Counted from the stretch's first letter, positions 6,889-12,785 are shown. The stretch is DNA of 12,785 bases from an uncultured Oscillospiraceae bacterium (GCA_900543555.1 UQRL01000051.1:1-12785); one strand, 5' to 3'. The notes: a model not told the origin generated them from the letters alone. Numbers and translations are program-made.

Positions 6889-8015
6889 TCCGCCAGGCGT
6901 GCAGGGGGCTGGCTTCCTTTGCCCGAAGGGACGTGGTGCTTACCACCGCCATTCTGCTGGCGGTTCTCTCCGCGTTCTTTGTGCCGCCCAGCCCGGCCTA
7001 TCTCTCCTATATCGACTGGGATACTCTCTGCCTGCTCTTCTCCCTGATGGCGGTGATGAAAGGCTTCCAGCAGGAGGGGTTCTTTCAATCCATGGGCAGC
7101 GCCCTGCTGCGGCGGGCTGGCTCTACCCGGCGCATGGTGCTGGTGTTGGTGTTTCTCCCCTTTTTCTGCAGCATGGCCATCACCAACGACGTATCACTCA
7201 TCACCTTTGTACCCTTCGGGCTGGCCGTTCTGAAGCTGGCCCAACAAGAGGAGCTGGCGGTGCCCCTGGTGGCCCTGCAGACGCTTGCGGCCAATCTGGG
7301 AAGCATGCTCACACCCATGGGGAACCCCCAAAACCTGTACCTTTACTCCCGTTCGGGCATGGGGTTTGGGGAACTGTGCGCAGTGATGCTCCCCTATGTT
7401 CTCCTGTCCGGGATATGCCTGTTGGGGCTGTCGGTGCTGCGGCCCTCTCACCCCAACGCTCCCCCTCGGGTGAATACCCGGCGCACGAACCCCCGGCGCC
7501 TTGGGATGTGGGGGGCATGGTTTCTCCTGTGCCTGCTGGGCCTCTTCGGGGCAGTGCCATCTTGGGCGGTAGCGGCACTGGTGCTGATTTTTCTCTTCCT
7601 GCGGGAACGGCCTGTGCTGCGGGCAGTGGACTACTCCCTGCTGGGGACCTTTGCGGCCTTCTTCCTCTTTATCGGCAACCTTTCGGCGATCCCTTGGTTC
7701 CAGCAGCTTTTGTCTTCCGTTCTCCAAGGAAGGGAAGTGCTGGTTTCAGTGTTGGTCAGCCAGGTCGTCAGCAATGTGCCCGCTGCCCTGCTGCTCTCGG
7801 GCTTTACAGAGGATTGGACTGGCCTGCTCATCGGATGCAACCTGGGCGGGCTGGGTACGTTAATCGCCTCTATGGCCAGCCTCATTTCCTACAAGCAGGT
7901 CTCGCGGGAATATCCCCAGCAGCGCGGCAAGTACCTGCTGTGGTTCACCGCCAGCAACGCCGGAATGCTTCTCCTGCTTTTGCTGGAACACCAGGCGCTG
8001 CGGGCCCTGTTTTAA
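6885..8015 (+). CDS. SLC13/ArsB-type (ion transporter superfamily) permease
   Basis: The product is 376 residues, starting at GTG 6885 inside the hydrolase stop (GTGA), with GGAGGG 6 bp upstream. About ten membrane helices are seen. The two inverted halves carry the expected re-entrant-loop motifs: N101-D-V, then N137-L-G-S-M-L-T-P-M-G-N-P-Q-N in the first half, and S296-N-V-P-A then N319-L-G-G-L-G-T-L-I in the second. These mark the SLC13/ArsB/NhaD ion-transporter superfamily, whose members carry dicarboxylates, citrate, sulfate, arsenite or protons/sodium; the closest known type seems to be YbiR-like anion permeases. It is shorter than most SLC13 proteins. Coupling to a nucleoside hydrolase suggests a shared physiological task, but the substrate is not evident. 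No terminator follows directly; the next one is at 8233-8290. Confidence 0.9.
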   Translation: MIRQACRGLASFARRDVVLTTAILLAVLSAFFVPPSPAYLSYIDWDTLCLLFSLMAVMKGFQQEGFFQSMGSALLRRAGSTRRMVLVLVFLPFFCSMAITNDVSLITFVPFGLAVLKLAQQEELAVPLVALQTLAANLGSMLTPMGNPQNLYLYSRSGMGFGELCAVMLPYVLLSGICLLGLSVLRPSHPNAPPRVNTRRTNPRRLGMWGAWFLLCLLGLFGAVPSWAVAALVLIFLFLRERPVLRAVDYSLLGTFAAFFLFIGNLSAIPWFQQLLSSVLQGREVLVSVLVSQVVSNVPAALLLSGFTEDWTGLLIGCNLGGLGTLIASMASLISYKQVSREYPQQRGKYLLWFTASNAGMLLLLLLEHQALRALF

Positions 8016-8032
8016 GCGCCAGGCTATCTGTC

Positions 8033-8079
8033 CTGTAAAACGTACTGTAAAACCAGCTGCGTTAAATCTTTGTTAAATC
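8033..8079 (+). promoter_or_regulatory. Candidate PHO box: two pairs of direct repeats upstream of the phosphate symporter
   Basis: CTGTAAAAC occurs at 8033-8041 and 8045-8053 (12-bp period). GTTAAATC occurs at 8061-8068 and 8072-8079 (11-bp period), giving TTAAAT-N5-TTAAAT. Bacillus-type PhoP sites are direct TT-A-A-C-A-like hexamers spaced about 11 bp apart, and E. coli PhoB repeats are CTGTCAT with 11-bp period. The right pair ends 12 bp before the -35 of the promoter, and the downstream gene is a phosphate transporter, which fits a PhoP activator site. Confidence 0.55.
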
Positions 8080-8091
8080 AAAGAAAAGAGC

Positions 8092-8120
8092 TTGTGATAT
8101 CCTCGATCTTTCTTTATAAT
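8092..8120 (+). promoter_or_regulatory. Sigma-A promoter of the phosphate-symporter leader
   Basis: TTGTGA (8092-8097) is separated by 17 bp from a perfect TATAAT (8115-8120). Transcription should start near 8127, giving a leader of about 200 nt before the symporter start codon. Confidence 0.85.
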
Positions 8121-8164
8121 AATCCTGTCGGGAAAAACAGAGAAACCACGAGGGGAAATTAGCC

Positions 8165-8230
8165 ATGGAGCACGCCGGAGCAGGCGCGTTTGCAGGAAAA
8201 ACCGGGAAAGTGGATTTTACAAAAAGCTAA
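8165..8230 (+). CDS. 21-codon leader ORF upstream of the Na/Pi symporter
   Basis: ATG 8165 opens a 21-residue reading frame (starts MEHAGAGAFAGKTG, ends TKS) with AGGGG about 9 bp upstream. It begins about 38 nt from the predicted transcript start and ends at TAA, two bases before a strong terminator hairpin. It is rich in Gly, Ala and Lys, with no membrane segment. It could be a leader peptide coupled to attenuation, a small protein on a terminated Pho-type RNA, or chance. Nothing in the sequence proves translation. Confidence 0.35.
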   Translation: MEHAGAGAFAGKTGKVDFTKS

Positions 8231-8232
8231 TA

Positions 8233-8290
8233 AAAGCACGGTTTGCACCGCTGTCTCTTTACAGCCGGTGCCAGCCGTGCTTTCTTTTTT
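8233..8290 (+). terminator. Intrinsic terminator or attenuator inside the symporter leader
   Basis: AAAGCACGG (8233-8241) pairs perfectly with CCGTGCTTT (8275-8283). Nested stems GCACCG/CGGTGC and CTGT/ACAG lie inside, and the tail TTTCTTTTTT (8281-8290) is T-rich. It stands between the promoter at 8092-8120 and the symporter ATG at 8331, with no clear promoter after it. It may also end transcripts coming through from the permease gene. No strong competing antiterminator was found by eye. Confidence 0.88.
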
Positions 8291-8330
8291 GCCGCTGTTC
8301 CAGGCTAGACAAGGAAGGGGAAATGAAACC

Positions 8331-9965
8331 ATGACAATTACAAACGCACTTTCGCTGCTAGGGGGCCTGGCGCTTTTTCTGTACGGCATGCAGATGATGA
8401 GCTCCGGCCTGGAAGCCGCCGCAGGCAACCAGATGAAGCGGATCTTAGAGCGGCTGACCTCTAACCGTATTTTAGGCGTGCTGGTGGGCGCGGGCATTAC
8501 GGCGGTCATCCAGTCCTCCTCCGCCACCACAGTGATGGTGGTGGGGTTTGTAAACTCCGGCATGATGACTCTGCGGCAGGCGGTGTGGATCATTATGGGG
8601 GCCAACATTGGCACCACCATTACAGGGCAGCTCATTGCCCTGGATGTGGGGGTCATCGCGCCGCTGCTGGCCTTTGTGGGCGTGGCCCTGGTGGTGTTTA
8701 TCAAGAGGCCGTCTGTCCGGTATTGGGGACAGATCGTCGCAGGGCTCGGCATCCTCTTCATCGGCATGAATATGATGAGCGATTCCATGAAACCCCTGCA
8801 GGACAGCCAGGTCTTTATCAACCTGATGACCACCTTCCAGAACCCGTTGATTGGCATTTTGGTGGGCGCCGTGTTCACTGCCATTATTCAGTCTTCATCG
8901 GCCTCGGTGGGCATTCTTCAAACCCTGGCCAGATCTGGGCTTATTGGCTTGAACAGCGCTGTGTATGTGCTCTTTGGCCAGAATATCGGCACCTGCATCA
9001 CCGCGGTCCTGGCCTCTATTGGCACCAGCCGCAACGCCAAGCGCACCACCATTATCCATCTGATGTTCAACATCATTGGAACCATCCTTTTCACCTTGGC
9101 GTGCATGTTCTTCCCTCTCACCTCTTTTGTGGAGGGCTGGACTCCGGGGAGCCCCTCCGCGCAGATTGCCAATATGCACACCCTGTTCAACGTGGTCACC
9201 ACGCTGCTGCTCCTGCCCTTTGGCACCTATTTGGCCAACCTGGCCACAAAGATCCTGCCGGAAAAGCCTGCCGAGGTTTTGGAGAGCGGCGCCCATGCCC
9301 TGCTGTTTATCAAACCCGTGGACCAGCTCTCTGCGGAGCACCATGTGGGCACCTCTGCCATTGTGCTCAACGGCGTGCAGAAAGAGCTTTCCCGCATGGC
9401 GGACATGGTGCTGGAAAACGTGGACAAAGGGTTCCAGGCGGCTTTGGAGGGGACCCCTTCCCAGCTGGAACAGGTGGAGGAAACAGAAGAGTACATCGAC
9501 TACTTAAACCAGGAGATTTCCAGCTATATCTCCCATATTATCGTCTATGAGACAAACGAACGGGACTCCGAGCGGATCAGCGGGTTCTTTAAGATCTCCA
9601 GCAACCTAGAGCGCATCGGCGACCACGCTGTCAACATTTGCCAGTACACCCAGCAGCTAGAGCAAAAGCATATCTCCTTTTCCCCACAGGCCCGCGAGGA
9701 AATCCAAGCCATGCGGCAAACCAGCCTGGACTCCCTGCGCAGGCTGTGCTCAATGGGGCAGCTTTCCCAAGAGGCCCTGGTGGAGATTGCGGGGCTGGAG
9801 CAGCAGATCGACGACATGACCGCTGCGTACCGGCAAAACCAGATGGTGCGGCTGCGGCAGGGTTCCTGCTCGGACGAGGCCTGCACCCTCTATTCTGAAA
9901 TGCTCACCGACTTTGAGCGCATTGGCGACCACATTTTGAACATCGGGCAGGAGCTGGCCAAATAA
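8331..9965 (+). CDS. Na+/phosphate symporter with PhoU-like C-terminal domain
   Basis: The product is 544 residues, the usual length for bacterial NptA/YjbB-type (PF02690) transporters with a PhoU-like tail. Residues 1-310 are membrane-embedded and carry the duplicated signature QSSSAT (61-66) and QSSSAS (187-192), the paired repeats that bind sodium and phosphate. Residues 340-544 are helical and PhoU-like, with the metal-binding E-R-I-G-D-H motif twice (427-432 and 529-534). It imports or exports inorganic phosphate with sodium at the cytoplasmic membrane; the PhoU part is thought to sense or regulate. ATG 8331 was chosen because the first membrane helix starts just after it and AGGAAGGGG lies about 10 bp upstream. 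In-frame codons back to 8190 cross the terminator and are not credible. It is followed directly by its own terminator. Confidence 0.94.
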   Translation: MTITNALSLLGGLALFLYGMQMMSSGLEAAAGNQMKRILERLTSNRILGVLVGAGITAVIQSSSATTVMVVGFVNSGMMTLRQAVWIIMGANIGTTITGQLIALDVGVIAPLLAFVGVALVVFIKRPSVRYWGQIVAGLGILFIGMNMMSDSMKPLQDSQVFINLMTTFQNPLIGILVGAVFTAIIQSSSASVGILQTLARSGLIGLNSAVYVLFGQNIGTCITAVLASIGTSRNAKRTTIIHLMFNIIGTILFTLACMFFPLTSFVEGWTPGSPSAQIANMHTLFNVVTTLLLLPFGTYLANLATKILPEKPAEVLESGAHALLFIKPVDQLSAEHHVGTSAIVLNGVQKELSRMADMVLENVDKGFQAALEGTPSQLEQVEETEEYIDYLNQEISSYISHIIVYETNERDSERISGFFKISSNLERIGDHAVNICQYTQQLEQKHISFSPQAREEIQAMRQTSLDSLRRLCSMGQLSQEALVEIAGLEQQIDDMTAAYRQNQMVRLRQGSCSDEACTLYSEMLTDFERIGDHILNIGQELAK

Positions 9966-9978
9966 GGGCTGGCTATGG

Positions 9979-10021
9979 GGAATCCCCCTGGAACCAATCC
10001 AGGGGGATTCCTTTTCGTTTT
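9979..10021 (+). terminator. Intrinsic terminator of the Na/Pi symporter gene
   Basis: A perfect 14-bp stem, GGAATCCCCCTGGA paired with TCCAGGGGGATTCC, has a 5-nt loop and is followed by TTTTCGTTTTT. It starts 13 bp after the stop codon. Confidence 0.96.
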
Positions 10022-10087
10022 TCGGGGAATGAACTGCCTCTGACGGGACATGCTAGAAGAGAACCCAAATTTTAGGAGGGAACTGCT

Positions 10088-10522
10088 ATGGTGGAAGAGG
10101 ATACTGTAAAGCTGCTGCGGGAGTGCAACGCAGGCATCCGCATGGGGGTAAGTTCCATCGACGAAGTGCTGCCCAAGGTAAAGGACGGCGGGCTGCGTCA
10201 GGTCTTGGAAAAAAGCCGCTCTGCCCATGGAAAACTGGGGGACCAGACCTATGCCATGCTGGCGCGCTATGGGGACGAAGGCAAGGAACCCAACCCCTTG
10301 GCAAAGGGTATGGCATGGATGAAGGCCAACGTAAAGCTGACCTTAGAGGACAGCGACAACGCCGTGGCGGATTTGATCACCGACGGGTGCGCTATGGGGG
10401 TAAAATCCCTGAACCGCTCCCTGAACCAGTACCAAGCCGCAGGCGAGCAGGCCAAGGACCTTGCCCACAGGCTCATTCAGCTGGAAAACCAGTTGGGGCA
10501 GGAGGTGCGCCCTTATTTATAG
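10088..10522 (+). CDS. Predicted all-helical protein of a Clostridia-type uncharacterised family
   Basis: The product is 144 residues, preceded by AGGAGGG at 7-bp spacing. There is no signal peptide, membrane helix or known catalytic motif. The composition and heptad-like spacing suggest a four-helix bundle: helices at about 3-31, 34-62, 75-98 and 100-142, with a G-K-E-P-N-P loop in the middle (65-70). The two halves look alike: C13...MGVSSI (19-24) and C101...MGVKSL (103-108) start equivalent helices, reminiscent of the internal symmetry of ferritin-like and DUF2383-type bundles. I recall similar unnamed proteins in Clostridia but cannot assign a function. A weak -10-like TAGAAG preceded by TGC lies at 10054-10059. 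The TspO gene follows 73 bp later with no terminator between. Confidence 0.8.
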   Translation: MVEEDTVKLLRECNAGIRMGVSSIDEVLPKVKDGGLRQVLEKSRSAHGKLGDQTYAMLARYGDEGKEPNPLAKGMAWMKANVKLTLEDSDNAVADLITDGCAMGVKSLNRSLNQYQAAGEQAKDLAHRLIQLENQLGQEVRPYL

Positions 10523-10595
10523 AGATACGCATTTCCCCGCTGCGGGAGACATATATTGTGTGGTAAAGCGGGACAGCGGAAGGGAGCGAGCGCCC

Positions 10596-11063
10596 ATGAT
10601 CAAACTGAAGCCCCTGGCGGCAAGCCTATTCATCGCCCTGGGAACAGGGGGACTTTCTGCCCTGCTGACCCGGGATGCTATGGAGCGGTACAGGGAATTG
10701 GAGCAGCCGCCCCTATCCCCGCCTGGTTGGGTGTTCCCCGTGGTGTGGAGCGCGCTGTTCGTACTGATGGGGGTAGCGGCCTATCTGGTGTGGATGCGGG
10801 ACAGCACAGGCCGCAATGGGGCCCTGGCCCTTTACGGGCTGCAGCTGGCCCTGAATTTCTGCTGGACACTGATCTTCTTCAACCTGCAGAACCACGCCTT
10901 GGCGTTTTTCTGGCTGCTGTTGTTGTGGCTGGTGATCCTGCTGTGCACCCTGCGTTTCTTCAAGGAGACCCCCGCAGCCGGCTGGCTGATGGTCCCCTAC
11001 CTGATTTGGGTGGCTTTCGCGGGTTACCTCAACGCGGGGGTCTGGCTTCTGAACGCAGGATGA
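10596..11063 (+). CDS. tspO: TspO/MBR family tryptophan-rich membrane protein
   Basis: The product is 155 residues, the normal TspO length, with five predicted membrane helices. Family hallmarks are P-P-G-W-V-F-P-V-V-W (42-51) after the first helix, L-N-F-C-W-T-L-I-F-F (86-95), and P-Y-L-I-W followed by A-x-Y-L-N-A (134-147) in the last helix. Homologues bind porphyrins and other tetrapyrroles in a pocket formed by these aromatic residues, and act in tetrapyrrole handling or stress sensing; transport remains disputed. ATG 10596 is supported by the family start and by a modest GGAAGGGA site about 11 bp upstream. A TATATT element at 10552-10557 could serve as its own -10, but no good -35 is visible, so it may be co-transcribed with the preceding gene. 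Confidence 0.92.
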   Translation: MIKLKPLAASLFIALGTGGLSALLTRDAMERYRELEQPPLSPPGWVFPVVWSALFVLMGVAAYLVWMRDSTGRNGALALYGLQLALNFCWTLIFFNLQNHALAFFWLLLLWLVILLCTLRFFKETPAAGWLMVPYLIWVAFAGYLNAGVWLLNAG

Positions 11064-11095
11064 CAAAGGCCAGAAAGCCCTATGGAAGGGCGGCA

Positions 11096-11134
11096 AAACG
11101 GGCACCGGAGCGCTGCTTGCTCCGGTGCCCGTTT
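11096..11134. terminator. Bidirectional terminator between tspO and the B12-regulated operon
   Basis: A perfect 16-bp stem, AAACGGGCACCGGAGC paired with GCTCCGGTGCCCGTTT, has a 7-nt loop. T-runs are short: three on the plus strand and four on the minus strand. The position between convergent genes supports use in both directions. Confidence 0.85.
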
Positions 11135-11194
11135 CCGCATGTATTTGTGGATTATGGGATCTTTGGGCACCTTCCAAAGGTTTGCGGCCTCGCC

Positions 11195-11701
11195 TCATGT
11201 TCCGGGCAACCGCCGCTCCATCTCTTGCAGGGCCCTGCGCAGGGGCCTATACAGCACCAGCGCAAGGAAGAAATTGCCCACGGCATGTCCCACATCAAAG
11301 GTCAGGCCGCTGATGATCCAGGCGATCATCATGGAAAGCCCGCCCACAGGAAGATACACCAGAGAGCACAGGGTTCCAAAGGCCAAGCCGTACAGGCCGG
11401 ACAAAACGGCCCACTGCCAGGAATGCTTCATCCAGCGGAACAGCCAGGTAAGCCCGGCCAGCAGAGGCCAGACGTACAGGTACATCAGCCACCACAGGCC
11501 AAATCCCCCATAGAGCAGCCCTTCCAGCATAAGAAACACCGCCAAGGCCCCCAGCACCCGCCTGCGGAACACCAACGTGAACAGGATGGTCAACAGGCTG
11601 ACCAGCTCCACATTGGGCAGAGCCGCCAGCGTTTCCTTGGAAACCACCATTACTGTGCCCATCATGGCCATCAGGCACAGGTCCACCAGGCGGCTTTTCA
11701 T
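11195..11701 (-). CDS. ECF-type transporter S component (substrate-binding membrane subunit), probably corrinoid-related
   Basis: The product is 168 residues, starting at ATG 11701-11699, which shares its first base with the TGA of the lipoprotein gene (TGATG); GGTGGG lies 7 bp upstream. A TTG one codon earlier is less likely. About five to six membrane helices span almost the whole protein, with a W/Y-rich segment G-G-F-G-L-W-W-L-M-Y (65-74). A D-V-G-H-A-V-G-N-F (136-144) segment precedes the last helix, as in energy-coupling-factor S components. Such subunits bind a vitamin and dock on shared EcfA/A'/T units, none of which is encoded here. The cobalamin riboswitch upstream and the DUF4430 partner point to cobalamin or a related corrinoid as substrate. 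The family call is moderately sure; the substrate is inferred from regulation. Confidence 0.75.
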   Translation of the reverse strand: MKSRLVDLCLMAMMGTVMVVSKETLAALPNVELVSLLTILFTLVFRRRVLGALAVFLMLEGLLYGGFGLWWLMYLYVWPLLAGLTWLFRWMKHSWQWAVLSGLYGLAFGTLCSLVYLPVGGLSMMIAWIISGLTFDVGHAVGNFFLALVLYRPLRRALQEMERRLPGT

Positions 11702-12231
11702 CAATAGCCCACCGTCAGAGTCAGCTCATAGGTGTCGCCGTCGCTGAGCTCGGTGGAGTCAGCGCCGTAGTTCCACATCTCGCCGCCCTTGGTCAGGCAC
11801 CACCACTCCTGGTTGGAGTCATCGGCAGTCTCGCCATCCACAGTGGTGATAAACAGCCCATAGCTGCTCTCTTCCCCTTCCACCAGGCCCTCGGCCATCA
11901 GGGCGTCGCCCAAGGTCTCCGCCTCGGTGGAGATGGGGAACTCTTTCTCGCTGCCGTCGCCGTGGACCACCTTCACAGTGATCTCCTTTACGGCCGCCTG
12001 AGAAACGGCGCTTTCACCGGAAGCCGCGCTCTCCACAGTGGAGGACTCTGCCGCGCTGGAAAGAGCCGAAGAGCTTTCCTCCGTCTGGGAGGAGGCCGCG
12101 CTGGAAACGCCGCTCTCCTGGGAGGAAGAGGAGGCGCCCCCGCTGGAGCACCCGGCAAAGACGGACAGGACCAGGGCCAGGCTCAACAGCAGCGCGCCGA
12201 GACGGCCAAGGGTTTGCTTTGTGTGTTTCAT
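11701..12231 (-). CDS. DUF4430 domain lipoprotein, candidate surface corrinoid-binding protein
   Basis: The product is 176 residues. A signal peptide (1-27) ends in a lipobox-like F-A-G-C with C28 as the predicted lipidated residue; Phe at -3 is unusual. Residues 29-80 are a Ser/Ala/Glu-rich low-complexity linker. Residues 82-176 form the DUF4430 domain, with S-Y-G-L-F-I near 123-128, the Trp-rich E-W-W-C-L-T (142-147), and L-S-D-G-D-T-Y-E-L (162-170), the typical end of this beta-grasp-like fold. DUF4430 (PF14478) resembles the C-terminal domain of the animal cobalamin carriers intrinsic factor and transcobalamin. ATG 12231 has GAGGT at 8-bp spacing. The gene lies directly behind a cobalamin riboswitch and is coupled to the S component, so a role in capturing corrinoids outside the membrane is likely but not proven. 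Confidence 0.85.
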   Translation of the reverse strand: MKHTKQTLGRLGALLLSLALVLSVFAGCSSGGASSSSQESGVSSAASSQTEESSSALSSAAESSTVESAASGESAVSQAAVKEITVKVVHGDGSEKEFPISTEAETLGDALMAEGLVEGEESSYGLFITTVDGETADDSNQEWWCLTKGGEMWNYGADSTELSDGDTYELTLTVGY

Positions 12232-12264
12232 GTGCGTTTACCTCATTTCTAAAAAGATTAGATT

Positions 12265-12309
12265 TGAGGGACGGCGCCCGCTGAAACCTGTTTTCAGGAA
12301 AAAGCGGGC
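12265..12309 (-). other. Hairpin in the 5' leader between riboswitch terminator and lipoprotein start
   Basis: On the minus strand GCCCGCT pairs with AGCGGGC, enclosing a CCTG-AAAA-CAGG inner hairpin. No T-run follows, so it is not a second terminator. It may stabilise the transcript or affect translation. The ribosome site (GAGGT) lies about 25 nt downstream, outside the stem. Confidence 0.45.
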
Positions 12310-12312
12310 AGG

Positions 12313-12340
12313 AAAAAACGGCCGGGGGAAAGCCCCAGCC
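12313..12340 (-). terminator. Expression-platform terminator of the cobalamin riboswitch
   Basis: On the minus strand GGCTGGGG pairs with CCCCGGCC (one G-U), loop CTTTC, followed by one G and six T. It lies about 45 nt after the aptamer and 80 nt before the lipoprotein start. This fits an OFF switch that ends transcription when cobalamin is bound. Confidence 0.88.
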
Positions 12341-12384
12341 CTTCCTGTACCATGCGCCAAGAACCCGTGGCTTTGGTACGGCCG

Positions 12385-12606
12385 ATCCGGGCAAGTCTTC
12401 CGGCTCAGGCATGTTGGCCTGCAAGGCAGGCCGGCGGGACGCTTCACCTTCCCAGATTCCAGTATCCAGTGGCAGCAAAGAAGCCGGGCGGCCATGTTCC
12501 CAGCTTCCGGAAGCGCCCCTCTGCCATCACGGCGGCGGGTCCGCCGGGGAATTTCACCCCTGTTCCTGTGTTCGGCCGCGGGGCCAGCCCGCGGACACCC
12601 GGAGTC
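12385..12606 (-). promoter_or_regulatory. Cobalamin (B12) riboswitch aptamer
   Basis: Read on the minus strand, the conserved blocks come in the right order. They are GGGTGTCC near the 5' end; GGTGAAATTCC (12558-12548) followed by GCGG and CCCGCCGCCGTGA; the B12 box GCCACTGG (12473-12466); GGGAAGG; and the closing GCCGGAAGACTTGCC. These define the adenosylcobalamin/cobalamin riboswitch class. It lies between a near-consensus promoter and a terminator, and controls the DUF4430 lipoprotein and S-component genes. The exact aptamer ends are estimated by eye. Confidence 0.95.
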
Positions 12607-12618
12607 CCAACGGGCCCT

Positions 12619-12647
12619 ATCATACCCCATAGAGGCCGTTTTGTCAA
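12619..12647 (-). promoter_or_regulatory. Sigma-A promoter of the B12-regulated operon
   Basis: On the minus strand a perfect TTGACA (12647-12642) is followed by a 17-bp spacer and TATGAT (12624-12619). Transcription should begin near 12612, just ahead of the aptamer. Confidence 0.92.
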
Positions 12648-12671
12648 TTTTATTTCCCAGGAAATGGGGAA

Positions 12672-12698
12672 ATAAAAAAGAGAGGGTCCCCCCTCTCT
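12672..12698 (-). terminator. Intrinsic terminator of a leftward transcript entering from beyond the right edge
   Basis: On the minus strand AGAGAGGG (12698-12691) pairs with CCCTCTCT (12686-12679) around a GGGA loop, then TTTTTTATTT. It stands upstream of the riboswitch promoter, so it must end a leftward transcript whose gene is outside the window. The 12700-12747 stretch before it has no recognisable gene. Confidence 0.85.
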
Positions 12699-12746
12699 CT
12701 TACATGCACTTGTCAAGAGAAAGTAGACAGTAAAAAGAATATTTAT

Positions 12747-12785
12747 CAGAAGCCCCGTTCGGTTTTGAACTGAACGGGGCTTCTG
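12747..12785. repeat. Perfect 14-bp inverted repeat at the window edge
   Basis: CAGAAGCCCCGTTC (12747-12760) is mirrored by GAACGGGGCTTCTG (12772-12785), with an 11-nt loop. It may be a terminator whose T-run is cut off by the window end, or one end of a repeated or mobile element. No T-run follows on the minus strand, so it is not an obvious leftward terminator. Confidence 0.8.

Noticed and set aside
8190..8330. In-frame N-terminal extension of the Na/Pi symporter
   Set aside because: It would be translated through the leader terminator hairpin; the transporter's first helix and a ribosome site both support ATG 8331.
10556..11707. 383-codon plus-strand open frame over tspO and the S component
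   Set aside because: It crosses the tspO gene, a 16-bp terminator and the antisense of the S component; the Gln/His/Pro-rich product has no family features.
12238..12733. Several open frames of 70-230 codons on both strands over the riboswitch region
   Set aside because: They overlap the promoter, cobalamin aptamer and terminator, which explain the sequence; none has a ribosome site with a recognisable product.

Overview
The window looks like chromosome of a high-GC, gut-type anaerobic member of the Clostridia, most likely Oscillospiraceae (Flavonifractor/Lawsonibacter-like). This is inferred from GC-rich coding sequence, Firmicutes-type Shine-Dalgarno sites, many intrinsic terminators, a ferredoxin-type aldo/keto reductase, a serpin, and a DUF4430/S-component pair behind a B12 riboswitch. 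No phage, IS transposase, tRNA or rRNA gene is visible.

Left part (1-3640): the C-terminal end of a ThuA-like protein closes with a UUCG-capped terminator. A 693-residue polytopic membrane protein with a zinc ribbon follows, with no assigned function. It converges, through a bidirectional terminator, on a minus-strand aldo/keto reductase carrying two [4Fe-4S] clusters.

Centre-left (3640-5832): an ECF sigma factor is translationally coupled (GTGA overlap) to a membrane-anchored serpin. The serpin has a short cytoplasmic tail and one membrane helix, and sits where an anti-sigma factor normally lies. This is the strongest candidate for a new system: an extracytoplasmic protease trap that may also control a sigma factor.

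Centre (5840-8015): an extended -10 promoter drives a nucleoside hydrolase that overlaps, again by GTGA, an SLC13/ArsB-type permease.

Centre-right (8030-10021): direct repeats resembling a PHO box precede a good sigma-A promoter. The leader holds a 21-codon ORF and a strong terminator, and only then comes a Na+/phosphate symporter with a PhoU-like tail. The symporter therefore appears to be expressed by terminator read-through, or from a promoter not seen here. A very strong terminator closes it.

Right part (10088-12785): a 144-residue helical protein and a TspO/MBR protein run rightward. They converge, through a 16-bp bidirectional hairpin, on a leftward operon. That operon has a near-consensus promoter, a cobalamin riboswitch with a terminator, a DUF4430 lipoprotein and an ECF-type substrate-binding (S) component, and is probably a corrinoid uptake module. 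The last 125 bases hold a leftward terminator, belonging to something outside the window, and a perfect 14-bp inverted repeat at the very edge.
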